The notes under the pieces are model-generated. The model saw only the letters and a program-made list of their open reading frames with translations. It was not told where the DNA came from and made no database searches. From Nitrospirota bacterium (GTDB taxonomy: Bacteria; Nitrospirota; Nitrospiria; Nitrospirales; Nitrospiraceae), in assembly GCA_016201805.1 (NCBI GenBank), contig JACQCB010000150.1, positions 1-9,242 of the forward strand: a DNA stretch of 9,242 bases, in the 5' to 3' direction. This document shows, in pieces, positions 1 to 6,438 of the stretch (its first letter is position 1; each line of letters begins with the position of its first letter). The translations under genes and the position numbers were made by a program.

Positions 1-1
1 A

Positions 2-706
2 GTTCCCATTGCTCCTTTGCAACCGGCGAACTGCGGCTTCGATGTCGGCAACATTGGCAAGGTTGGATGGTCCGAGCACTTTCGCCAGAAGTTCGCCGGA
101 CATCCGGTAAAGTCGGTGGCCGTCGTCGTGACGAATGCGGAGGGCGGTGATCTAAAGCAGCAGGGCGAATTCGTGGTCACCGAGACCGGCATTGAAGGCG
201 GCGTCATCTATGCGGTGTCCGCCGGCCTCCGCGATGAGATCATGGCCGGAGGCGAGGCGATCATCCGTCTCGATCTGGTGCCGGGCCGGGCCTTGCCTCG
301 CCTCATCAAAGACCTGTCGCAGCCGCGCGGCAAACGCTCGATGGCCACGCATCTTCAGCGTCAGGCCGGTCTTGCCGGGGTGAAGGCCGGGCTGCTGCGT
401 GAAGTCGTGCCGAAACAGGACTTCGCCGATCCGGCTCGTCTTGGCGCCGCCATCAAATCGCTGCCTCTGCGGCTCGTCGCACCGCGTCCGTTGGAGGAAG
501 CCATCAGCACGGCGGGTGGGGTGGTCTTCGAAGCGCTCGACGAACGGTTGATGATCCGCGAACTGCCGGGGGTGTTTTGCGCGGGAGAAATGCTGGATTG
601 GGAGGCGCCGACCGGCGGCTATCTCCTCACCGCCTGTTTCGCCAGTGGACGGGCTGCCGGCGCCGGCGCCGTGGCCTGGCTGAGCCGGGACAGGACTGGG
701 TCTTGA
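2..706 (+). CDS. NAD(P)/FAD-dependent flavoprotein, PP_4765 (HI0933/BaiN-like) family, 5' truncated
   Basis: This is the C-terminal 234 codons of a flavoprotein oxidoreductase. The frame is open to the window edge, so the true start and the N-terminal FAD-binding Rossmann motif lie outside. The family signature APLQPANCGFDVG at the window start, followed by GWSEHF and FAGHPVKSV, and the C-terminal run GVFCAGEMLDWEAPTGGYLL with a following ASGRAAG are diagnostic of the PP_4765-type subgroup of HI0933-like proteins. The last block forms part of the FAD site in this fold. The physiological substrate is unknown for this subgroup. Compared with the usual GFDVGWSEHF, five extra codons (NIGKV, bases 50-64) interrupt the motif. 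The gene ends with TGA at 704-706, with about 97 bp before the next gene. Family assignment is firm; function beyond flavin-dependent redox chemistry is not known. Confidence 0.88.
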   Translation, partial: VPIAPLQPANCGFDVGNIGKVGWSEHFRQKFAGHPVKSVAVVVTNAEGGDLKQQGEFVVTETGIEGGVIYAVSAGLRDEIMAGGEAIIRLDLVPGRALPRLIKDLSQPRGKRSMATHLQRQAGLAGVKAGLLREVVPKQDFADPARLGAAIKSLPLRLVAPRPLEEAISTAGGVVFEALDERLMIRELPGVFCAGEMLDWEAPTGGYLLTACFASGRAAGAGAVAWLSRDRTGS

Positions 707-803
707 AACAACGAGTGCGAGTGGCGGGTCTGCGGTCACGCATCGCATCGTAACACGTGACAAGCGCCAGGCTTTCTGCTAAGAACCACTTTATGGTGTC
801 CCG

Positions 804-1883
804 GTGACCCAGCGGTATCTCTTCACGATCGGCTTCTTTGCCGTCCTCCTCGTGCTGCTCTCGCAGATCGCGCTGATGTTTCGGCCGTTCCTGCTGCCGA
901 CCCTTTGGGCGGTCATCCTGGCGCACATGATGTTTCCGCTGCACGATCGTCTGACGGCCCTCTGCAAGGGGCGCGTCGTGGTGTCGGCGGCCCTGCTGAC
1001 CCTCGGCATCATGCTTCTGGTGGTGGTGCCGCTCATCGCGATGGGGTTCTTGCTGGTCCATGAGGTCCAGGCCGCCCAGACGGCGATCACCCTCTGGATT
1101 CAATCGGGCGGCGTGCAGCGGCTGCCGGAGCAGTTGGCCGCGCTGCCGTTGCTGGGGGAGCGGGCGCAAGAATGGCTCGGATGGTTTGTCGTGGCACAGG
1201 GGAACCTGGACGCATTTTTTCTGGACAGCGCCAAGGACCTCAAGCAGTTCCTCGTGGACGAACTCACCGGGGTCGTCACGAACGTGTTCCTGCTCGGCGT
1301 CAATTTTCTCGTCATGATCCTGGTGTTGTTCTTTTTGAAGGACGGGGCGAGCCTGTTTGCCGGGTTCTACCGGGTGGTGCCGCTCGACGAGTCGCACAAG
1401 GCGAAGATTTTTGCCCGGCTGGACCAGACCCTGCGCGCGGTCGTCAAGGGCGTCTTCGTCGCGGCGGTCGCGCAGGGCTTGGCCGCGGGGCTGGCCTACG
1501 CGGTGCTCGGAGTTCCGTTTCCGATGTTCCTGACCGCGATCACGATGGTGCTGGCGCCCTTGCCGGTCGGGGGCACGGCGCTGATCTGGGGGCCGGTCGT
1601 CCTCTATCTTTGGTGGGCGGGGCCGCTGTGGAAGGCGCTGGCGATGCTGGCCTGGGGCGTGGGCATTGTGACGATGGTGGACAGTGTGCTGAAACCGTGG
1701 TTGATCGGACAGGGCGCCAGGGTTCCGGTCCTGTTCATGTTCTTCGGCATCGTGGGCGGGCTGGCCGTCTACGGCGTCATCGGGCTGCTCCTCGGGCCGA
1801 TCATCGTGGGACTCCTGCACACGGCTATCCTCATCTACCGCGAGGAGTATGGCGGCGAGGCCTCTCCGTCCGCAGGAGCCTAA
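804..1883 (+). CDS. AI-2E family transporter / PerM-like membrane protein
   Basis: A 359-residue polytopic inner-membrane protein of the AI-2E exporter/PerM (UPF0118) family, at the family's usual length. Hydrophobic segments are visible near residues 7-43 (two helices), 59-84, 158-178, 215-237, 240-270, 275-295 and 308-345. The C-terminal family signatures are present: DSVLKPWLIG around 293-302 and GGLAVYGVIGLLLGPIIVGL around 318-337. Members export small molecules (TqsA and AI-2) or act as Na+/H+ antiporters; the substrate here cannot be read from sequence. Translation is taken from GTG at 804, the only start between the in-frame TAA at 780 and the conserved N-terminal helix. No strong Shine-Dalgarno sequence precedes it. 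The gene is convergent with the nitrilase gene, leaving a 60-bp gap with no convincing terminator. Confidence 0.9.
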   Translation: MTQRYLFTIGFFAVLLVLLSQIALMFRPFLLPTLWAVILAHMMFPLHDRLTALCKGRVVVSAALLTLGIMLLVVVPLIAMGFLLVHEVQAAQTAITLWIQSGGVQRLPEQLAALPLLGERAQEWLGWFVVAQGNLDAFFLDSAKDLKQFLVDELTGVVTNVFLLGVNFLVMILVLFFLKDGASLFAGFYRVVPLDESHKAKIFARLDQTLRAVVKGVFVAAVAQGLAAGLAYAVLGVPFPMFLTAITMVLAPLPVGGTALIWGPVVLYLWWAGPLWKALAMLAWGVGIVTMVDSVLKPWLIGQGARVPVLFMFFGIVGGLAVYGVIGLLLGPIIVGLLHTAILIYREEYGGEASPSAGA

Positions 1884-1943
1884 CTCCATATCCTGTGCAG
1901 GGGATGTGTGTCTGAAACAGGCGCGATGTCTGTAGACCCGTGT

Positions 1944-2813
1944 TCAAAGGTCGACTCTCTGATACTCCCGCGAGGCTAACGTCTGGGTCCGCAGATCCCA
2001 CTTGACCGCGAAAATCGTGGAGCGCTCTGAAGACAAGGACAGAAGCCGCTGCCCATCTTTGACCACCACCGTCTCGGCCTCGGTAAAGTTGAGTGTCCGG
2101 TCCGGCCCGGTCCGATTGCACACCAGGAGCGGGAGTCCGGTGTCGCGGGTACAGCGTTCCCATTCGCCGTTGGGGCCATGGAGTCCCGGCGCCCAGGCGG
2201 CTGCCGAGACCAGCAGTTGCGCCCCTTGGGCCTGTAAGCTTCGGCAAATCTCCGGCGAATAGGCATCCGCGCAGATCAGCGTCCCGACACCGCCGAATGG
2301 AGGAACCGGGATGACAGCGACCTGCTCCCCAGGGTTCGACCAGGCTTCCGATCCCACTCGCAACGTATGGATCTTGCGATGGGTACCGATGATGGCGCCG
2401 TCCGCATCGATCACAAACAGGCTGTTGTAAAGCTTTCCGGACCGGCGGTCCCGTTCGGGATGGGACAGGAACAGCGTCACCCGTAGTTGGGCGGCGAGGC
2501 GGCACATGTGTGTCATCCACGGGTCGGGCTGCGGGAGAATCCAGTCAGTACCGATGCGGTCGGCGAAGGTATAGCCGGTGAGACAGAGCTCGGGCGTGAT
2601 GATCCAGGTGGCTCCGAGTCCCGCCGCGCGGGTGACCGCCGTTTCGACGAGCCGGCGATTATGTGTCAGGTCACCGGGAAGAGGGGCCAGGTGTAACAAG
2701 GCGATGTGCAAGGCGGGCATCGGTATGGTTTCCGGCAGTGCGCGTGAGGCTAGGAGGGCGGATGCGGCGCCGAACAGGCTGGCCTGGAGAAATTGACGTC
2801 GATCGAGTCCCAT
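1944..2813 (-). CDS. Tat-exported carbon-nitrogen hydrolase (nitrilase superfamily)
   Basis: A 289-residue nitrilase-superfamily amidohydrolase that would cleave a non-peptide C-N bond. The catalytic triad is visible: Glu75 in TPELCLTGY, Lys147 in THRKIHT and Cys181 in LICADAYSPE. The N-terminus begins MGLDRRQFLQAS, followed by a hydrophobic stretch (FGAASALLAS) and an Ala-rich region. This fits a twin-arginine signal (S/T-R-R-x-F-L-K type, here D-R-R-Q-F-L-Q), so the enzyme is probably exported folded to the periplasm. Most nitrilase-family enzymes are cytoplasmic, which makes this noteworthy. Substrate cannot be predicted; aliphatic amidase, N-carbamoyl hydrolase or another subfamily is possible. 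The ATG lies 11 bp after the FKBP stop codon without a strong ribosome binding site, suggesting translational coupling in a two-gene operon. Confidence 0.86.
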   Translation of the reverse strand: MGLDRRQFLQASLFGAASALLASRALPETIPMPALHIALLHLAPLPGDLTHNRRLVETAVTRAAGLGATWIITPELCLTGYTFADRIGTDWILPQPDPWMTHMCRLAAQLRVTLFLSHPERDRRSGKLYNSLFVIDADGAIIGTHRKIHTLRVGSEAWSNPGEQVAVIPVPPFGGVGTLICADAYSPEICRSLQAQGAQLLVSAAAWAPGLHGPNGEWERCTRDTGLPLLVCNRTGPDRTLNFTEAETVVVKDGQRLLSLSSERSTIFAVKWDLRTQTLASREYQRVDL

Positions 2814-2824
2814 CGTCCGCGCCG

Positions 2825-3502
2825 TTAGGGCTTCACGATTTCGAGCAGCTCCACTTCGAAGACCAGCGTGGCGCCCGGCTTGATCTGCGGCGGGGCTCCG
2901 CGGTCGCCGTAGGCCAAGTCGGACGGACAGACGAGCCGGCTTTTCCCGCCCACCTTCATCTTCTGCACCGCCTGCGTCCAGCAGGGGATCACGTCGCCGA
3001 GCGGAAACGTCGCCGGCTCGTTCCGCTGGATGGAGCTGTCGAAGACGGTGCCGTCGATCAGCGTGCCGTGGTAGTGGACCTTCACCGAGTCCGAGGCCTT
3101 GGGCGAGGCGCCGGTGCCAGGCTTGATCGTCTTGATCACATACCCGGTCTCGCCCTTCGTAGCGCCCGGTTCCGAAGCCGCTTTGGCGAGAAAGGCCGCG
3201 CCAACCTTCTTCTCGGCTCCCGCCCCTGCTGCCATCCGAGCTTGCTTGAGCTGCTGAATCCTGGGCCCGTAGATCTGGAGGTCCACTTTCTGCTGCCGCT
3301 TGAGGATGCCGTCCGAGAGCCCGGCCTTGACGAACTCGAACTCGGCTTCGGTCAGCGCAAACCCGCCGAGGTTTTGGCTCATGGCCAGTCCCAGCGCATA
3401 GAAGGTTTTCTGGTCCTCCGTCGTCGGATCCGCCGCCGTGGCGGGGACTGCGGTCGCGCCGAGGCAGAGCGCGATCGTGAGTGCCGTCATCGTCATTCGC
3501 AT
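2825..3502 (-). CDS. Exported FKBP-type peptidyl-prolyl cis-trans isomerase (Mip/FkpA-like)
   Basis: A 225-residue periplasmic rotamase that should speed cis-trans isomerisation of proline bonds and may act as a folding chaperone. Residues 1-24 form a signal peptide (MRMTMTALTIALCLG, cleavage after ATA-A). Residues about 25-115 match the alpha-helical FKBP_N dimerisation domain of Mip/FkpA. Residues about 138-223 are the FKBP catalytic domain with SVKVHYHGTLIDGTVFDSS, VIPCW, SDLAYGDRG and ATLVFEVELLEI; Tyr144, Asp155, Trp175 and Tyr198 line the active site. Two cysteines (174 and 192) sit at positions that are Gly and Ile or Pro-adjacent in FkpA. I chose the ATG at 3502 because AAAGGA lies just upstream and the signal peptide begins there; the frame extends 54 codons further but that stretch is not protein-like. 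It is followed after 11 bp by the Tat-nitrilase gene. Confidence 0.93.
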   Translation of the reverse strand: MRMTMTALTIALCLGATAVPATAADPTTEDQKTFYALGLAMSQNLGGFALTEAEFEFVKAGLSDGILKRQQKVDLQIYGPRIQQLKQARMAAGAGAEKKVGAAFLAKAASEPGATKGETGYVIKTIKPGTGASPKASDSVKVHYHGTLIDGTVFDSSIQRNEPATFPLGDVIPCWTQAVQKMKVGGKSRLVCPSDLAYGDRGAPPQIKPGATLVFEVELLEIVKP

Positions 3503-3639
3503 GGTGATCCTTTCGTGAGCGTGATGGTCCGAATGTGTCGTGGAATATGTATCACAATCGCCGGTCGGCAAGGAATACATCTCATGAAGACGGGCGTTGA
3601 CGGCTGTCGTGACGGCCAACTCCGGACGAGGCGCTCCGG

Positions 3640-4029
3640 TTACCGGGCTGCCTCGCCTTGCCACAACATGTCATAGCCGAGTTCCTTGGTGTCGGAGCAC
3701 ATGCTGGCCAGAGCGGAGAACTTGTCGGTGAAGACTTTGTCGGCATGGGATTTTTCGTGGTCTTCGAACGACCGCCAATAGGTCACGATGGCATAGTGGT
3801 CGTCGGCGGTCTTGGTGGCGCTGAGCGAACCTTCGTCGGAGACAAAGCCGGAGAATTTGAAGACTTGTCCGGCGAGGAAGCCTCCTTTGGCGCCGCCGTA
3901 GGTTTCCTTGACGACCATGCACATTTCCCCCACGGCCATCTCCACCTGTTCGAAGGTGACGCCGGGTTTGAGCTTTACGGTGTTGAACAGCATTTTCGCC
4001 CCGAAGGGAAGCGTGATGGGTCCGAACAT
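3640..4029 (-). CDS. Antibiotic biosynthesis monooxygenase-like (dimeric alpha-beta barrel) protein
   Basis: A 129-residue soluble protein with the pattern of a dimeric alpha/beta-barrel (ABM-like) domain: a first beta strand MLFNTVKLKPGVT at 13-25, a helix to about 42, and YAIVTYWRSFEDHEKSHAD at 79-97, the stretch in which ABM proteins keep their W-x-S-x-E-x-x-x-x-H signature. Members range from quinol monooxygenases to haem-degrading enzymes and many have unknown roles, so I assign no reaction. No signal peptide is present. The start is the ATG at 4029, preceded by AGGAGG at the right distance; an 18-codon longer version starting at 4083 is unlikely. The gene is divergent from the ankyrin lipoprotein gene and lies 137 bp upstream of the FKBP gene on the same strand. 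Confidence 0.62.
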   Translation of the reverse strand: MFGPITLPFGAKMLFNTVKLKPGVTFEQVEMAVGEMCMVVKETYGGAKGGFLAGQVFKFSGFVSDEGSLSATKTADDHYAIVTYWRSFEDHEKSHADKVFTDKFSALASMCSDTKELGYDMLWQGEAAR

Positions 4030-4103
4030 GAGAGCCTCCTGGACAAGACGCCCGGCCTGAGCCGGCGCGGCATGAGCGGTCACGTGAAAAGAAGCGACGC
4101 CTT

Positions 4104-4109
4104 ACTATA
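4104..4109 (-). promoter_or_regulatory. Possible -10 box upstream of the ABM-like gene
   Basis: On the minus strand TATAGT (5 of 6 to the sigma-70 -10 consensus) sits about 75 bp upstream of the ABM-like start codon, in the divergent intergenic region. There is no convincing -35 box 16-18 bp further upstream, so this is a weak call. Confidence 0.25.
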
Positions 4110-4201
4110 CCATTGACGGCGGAAAAGGGGAGCCGAGTCTTGGCTTGCGCTGGCATCAGAGGGGGAGATTTGGTAAGCTGCGCCGACTGGAGAAGACGAC
4201 G

Positions 4202-4624
4202 ATGCGGTTCCTTGCGCTGGGGTTCATGTGTGCGTTTCTGCTGACCGGCTGTGCCTTGTCGCTGATCAATGCGGCCTCGGACGGCGAAACCAAACAGGTC
4301 CTGGAGATGTTGGATAAGGGGCAGGACGTCAATGCCCGCAGTCCTGTGACGCGATCGACCCCGCTCATCCTGGCCGCCTGGAACAATCACATCGAGACGG
4401 TCCGGGCCTTGCTGGATCGGGGTGCCGATGTGAACGCGCAGGATGCCACGGGCTGGACCGCCCTGCATGCGGCGGCCTTTGCCGGCAACACGGAGATCAT
4501 GAAGCTTTTGTTGGAGCGGGGGGCAGTCAAACGCGATTCGGAGTGGACGAGTTACCGGCCTTCGCGGTGGGCCGATAAAGAGGACCACTTGATCATTCTG
4601 GAGCTGATGAAACAGGGGGAATAA
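4202..4624 (+). CDS. Ankyrin-repeat lipoprotein
   Basis: A 140-residue small lipoprotein. The N-terminus MRFLALGFMCAFLLTGC is a type II signal peptide with lipobox LTGC; Cys17 would be lipidated, followed by Ala-Leu, so there is no Asp inner-membrane retention signal. Residues about 20-46, 52-80 and 84-111 form three ankyrin repeats (for example TPLILAAWNNHIETVRALLDRGADVNA), the middle two being canonical. Ankyrin repeats bind proteins; the partner is not identifiable. The start is ATG 4202, with GGAGAA upstream and the lipobox at the correct distance; the frame extends 19 codons upstream without signal-peptide character. The last 32 bp of the gene, including its stop, overlap the 3' end of the haem/PAS sensor gene on the other strand. 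Confidence 0.85.
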   Translation: MRFLALGFMCAFLLTGCALSLINAASDGETKQVLEMLDKGQDVNARSPVTRSTPLILAAWNNHIETVRALLDRGADVNAQDATGWTALHAAAFAGNTEIMKLLLERGAVKRDSEWTSYRPSRWADKEDHLIILELMKQGE

Positions 4625-5918
4625 GCTCGTAGGCGACCAACAGCCGGCCGACCATTTCCCCAGCCTCCTGCACGGTCGCCACGGTGGCTTCGATCCGTCT
4701 GGACCCGCCGGATGGAAGGACCGCTTCGAACTCCGCCACAGAAGGAACCTGTTCCCCCCGCCGCGCAGCAGCCAGTCTGGCTTCGGCCAAAGCCGCAGAC
4801 TCAGGCGTAAGCAGCGTCAGAAAATTCCTTCCGATCAGGTCGGGTATGAGTCGAGTGGTGAGCGACATGGCTCTCCGGTTCGCCCATCGGATCACGCCGG
4901 TTCGATCCAGATAGAAAATCGCATGTTTGGCGTGGTCGATGACGAGATGAAGGTGCTCCTGCGCATCGAACAGCGCGGCGAGGTGCGTTTCAATCCGCTG
5001 CTCGGTCGGCGCCGCGGCAAGCTGGATTTGTTTCTGCTGCTTGTCTAAGAGCGTTTGCAGGTCCAAGTAAGCCTGTTCGAAACGCGCCATCTCGTTGGCG
5101 GAGCCGGCCGGTCCGGCCGGGGAGGATCGCCCCCTTTCGGCGCGGAGGGTTCGTTGGAGCCGTTCGGTCAGCTTGGCGAGCGGCTGTATGATGGCCTGGC
5201 GAGCGCCCCAGCCCACGACGCTGATGAGGAATAGTCCGATCCCGCCGCCCCACATCAAGATCATCAAAAAGCCCCGGCGTTCTTCCTTGAGATAGCGGTC
5301 CATCGGAATGACGATCTCCAGACCTCCCATCACGTCGTGCAGCGCAAAGTCATGCCTGGGGCTTCCGGGGTGGGCGTTGTGGCAGTCGGCGCAGGCCTGG
5401 ACCGACGCGCGATCCGTTGTGAGAAACCGCATCACGGCCCTTCCCGAAATACTGTCGGTCCGGTAATAGACTTCGTTCGGGTTTTCCAGCAGATAGGCAA
5501 AGGCCTCTTGTTGGAATTGGTCCGTCGCGCCCTTGCGTTTGTTAATGGGCCAGGGACTGATGAGGCTGGCTGTATAGCCCTCTCCGACCATGGCCGTGAT
5601 GTCGGATACCTCACGGACAAAGGTGGCCGGCAGGGGAAACCGTCCTGGGACATGTCGGTAATCTTCTCCCACGGACCCGCCGAGCTCGATCGCCCGGGGG
5701 ATAACAACGGAGGTGTAGTATTGGCGGTCCGCCATGATCTGAGTCGAGAGGCTGCGGGCTCGCTGGACCAGCTTTTCCTCCAGAATCACCCTGTCTCGCA
5801 GGTGGATTCCCCAGGCGGCGAGCACCGTGACGACGGCGACGAAAGGGACGGTGAGGGCGACCAGCTTGGTTCTGACCCGCCAGCTCTGGAAGGGGCGAAC
5901 GTTCAGAAAAGACGGCAT
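4593..5918 (-). CDS. Membrane haem-c sensor: Tll0287-like (DUF3365) domain, HAMP-like linker, PAS, no output domain
   Basis: A 441-residue membrane sensor. Residues about 19-37 and 217-236 are transmembrane helices flanking an extracytoplasmic domain of the Tll0287/DUF3365 family: QYYTSVVIPRAIELG, RHVPGRFPLPATFVRE, LISPWPINKRKG, then CADCH at 176-180, a CXXCH site for covalent c-type haem. After the second helix come a HAMP-like linker (IIQPLAKLTERLQRTL), a helical stretch to about 325, and a PAS domain at about 325-432 (LVIDHAKHAIFYLDRTGVIRWANRRA). The protein stops there: no kinase, GGDEF, EAL or methyl-accepting region follows. Domains suggest redox, NO or other haem-ligand sensing in the periplasm. 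It presumably signals through a partner, or has lost its output part. Its 3' end overlaps the ankyrin gene. The ATG at 5918 has no clear Shine-Dalgarno sequence but sits right before the first helix. Confidence 0.9.
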   Translation of the reverse strand: MPSFLNVRPFQSWRVRTKLVALTVPFVAVVTVLAAWGIHLRDRVILEEKLVQRARSLSTQIMADRQYYTSVVIPRAIELGGSVGEDYRHVPGRFPLPATFVREVSDITAMVGEGYTASLISPWPINKRKGATDQFQQEAFAYLLENPNEVYYRTDSISGRAVMRFLTTDRASVQACADCHNAHPGSPRHDFALHDVMGGLEIVIPMDRYLKEERRGFLMILMWGGGIGLFLISVVGWGARQAIIQPLAKLTERLQRTLRAERGRSSPAGPAGSANEMARFEQAYLDLQTLLDKQQKQIQLAAAPTEQRIETHLAALFDAQEHLHLVIDHAKHAIFYLDRTGVIRWANRRAMSLTTRLIPDLIGRNFLTLLTPESAALAEARLAAARRGEQVPSVAEFEAVLPSGGSRRIEATVATVQEAGEMVGRLLVAYELIPPVSSAPE

Positions 5919-5977
5919 GGACTGACGAGATGCTCGGTGGATGAGTTTTTCATCGGTCTGTGTCCGACTGCTTGCCT

Positions 5978-6005
5978 ATTGTACCGTTCCGAACGGTTTT
6001 GTCCA
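5978..6005 (-). promoter_or_regulatory. Promoter of the haem/PAS sensor gene with a palindromic operator in its spacer
   Basis: On the minus strand a -35 box TGGACA (6005-6000, 5 of 6 to consensus) and a -10 box TACAAT (5983-5978, 5 of 6) are separated by 16 bp. The perfect 15-bp odd palindrome ACCGTTCGGAACGGT (5983-5997) fills that spacer and shares one base with the -10 box. The start codon is about 60 bp downstream. A repressor or activator bound there would directly control RNA polymerase. The regulator is not identified. Confidence 0.55.
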
Positions 6006-6084
6006 GTGCTCGCTGAATTCCTGTCCCGGAACGGAGTCCTGGGCGGGGTGGCGCGGGCTGGTCTTTTCCATGTTCGCCACACGA

Positions 6085-6114
6085 TTGCGTTCCGCAGGGA
6101 GCGTGCGTTATGCT
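6085..6114 (+). promoter_or_regulatory. Likely sigma-70 promoter of bolA-grx
   Basis: TTGCGT (6085-6090) and TATGCT (6109-6114) are spaced by 18 bp, about 33 bp before the bolA start codon. Each box has 4 of 6 consensus bases. The position fits a short leader carrying the strong ribosome binding site GGAAGG. Confidence 0.4.
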
Positions 6115-6146
6115 AAACGGCAAGCGCGAAGCGAGGAAGGAAGCCC

Positions 6147-6386
6147 ATGATCAGTTCTGAAGTCCTGACGAGCTATATTCGAAAAGCCATGCCGGACGCA
6201 GCGGTCTCCGTCACGGATCGGACGGGGACGATGGATCACCTGATGGTTCGGGTTGTCTCCACGGCGTTCACGGGCAAGAATTTGCTCGACCGGCATCGCA
6301 TGATTTACCAGGCTTTGGACGAGCCGATGAAGGATGGGCGCATTCATGCGCTGGAAATCAAGGCCGAAACGACCGACGGATCGTGA
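6147..6386 (+). CDS. BolA/IbaG family protein
   Basis: A 79-residue BolA-family protein. The domain covers almost the whole length: MDHLMVRVVSTAFTGKNLLDRHRMIYQAL, followed by the family's C-terminal strand GRIHALEIKAET. His31 and His50 correspond to the two positions, in the beta1-beta2 loop and helix 2, that can ligate an iron-sulfur cluster in BolA-glutaredoxin complexes. Family knowledge: BolA proteins pair with monothiol glutaredoxins to bind and hand over [2Fe-2S] clusters; BolA itself also affects morphology and biofilm genes. A good ribosome binding site (GGAAGG) precedes ATG 6147. The partner gene, a monothiol glutaredoxin, starts 52 bp downstream on the same strand, so the two are almost certainly co-transcribed. 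No key residue is missing. Confidence 0.93.
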   Translation: MISSEVLTSYIRKAMPDAAVSVTDRTGTMDHLMVRVVSTAFTGKNLLDRHRMIYQALDEPMKDGRIHALEIKAETTDGS

Positions 6387-6417
6387 AACGTGAGAAGTGA
6401 AAAGTAAAGAGTGCAAC
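6383..6417 (+). repeat. Degenerate heptamer tandem repeat, five units
   Basis: Five consecutive 7-bp units starting inside the bolA stop codon: GTGAAAC, GTGAGAA, GTGAAAA, GTAAAGA, GTGCAAC. The first three share GTGA(A/G)A; the last two have decayed. The array occupies most of the 52-bp gap between bolA and the glutaredoxin gene. Similar GTGAGAC/GTGAAAC heptamer runs are, from memory, common in intergenic DNA of Nitrospira-type genomes; I could not verify this here. Confidence 0.6.
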
Positions 6418-6438
6418 AACCTGGCCGGAGGTGAAATT

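Noticed and set aside
627..1889. 420-codon open frame on the minus strand
   Set aside because: It lies antisense to the clear PerM-like gene, and its product is a Arg/Gln/His-rich low-complexity sequence, typical of the reverse of a GC-rich membrane-protein gene.
3622..3640. Possible hairpin CCGGA-8-TCCGG just after the ABM-like gene stop
   Set aside because: Only five base pairs and no T-run on the transcribed strand, so a terminator is not supported.
2663..3676. 337-codon open frame on the plus strand
   Set aside because: It is antisense to the FKBP gene and the start of the nitrilase gene, both of which have convincing motifs and signal peptides; its product matches nothing recognisable.
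3671..4588. 305-codon open frame on the minus strand
   Set aside because: It crosses the ABM-like gene in another frame and runs antisense to the ankyrin gene; Arg-rich with no motifs.
5337..6116. 259-codon open frame on the plus strand
   Set aside because: It is antisense to the haem/PAS sensor, whose CXXCH and PAS motifs are clear, and runs through the promoter region.
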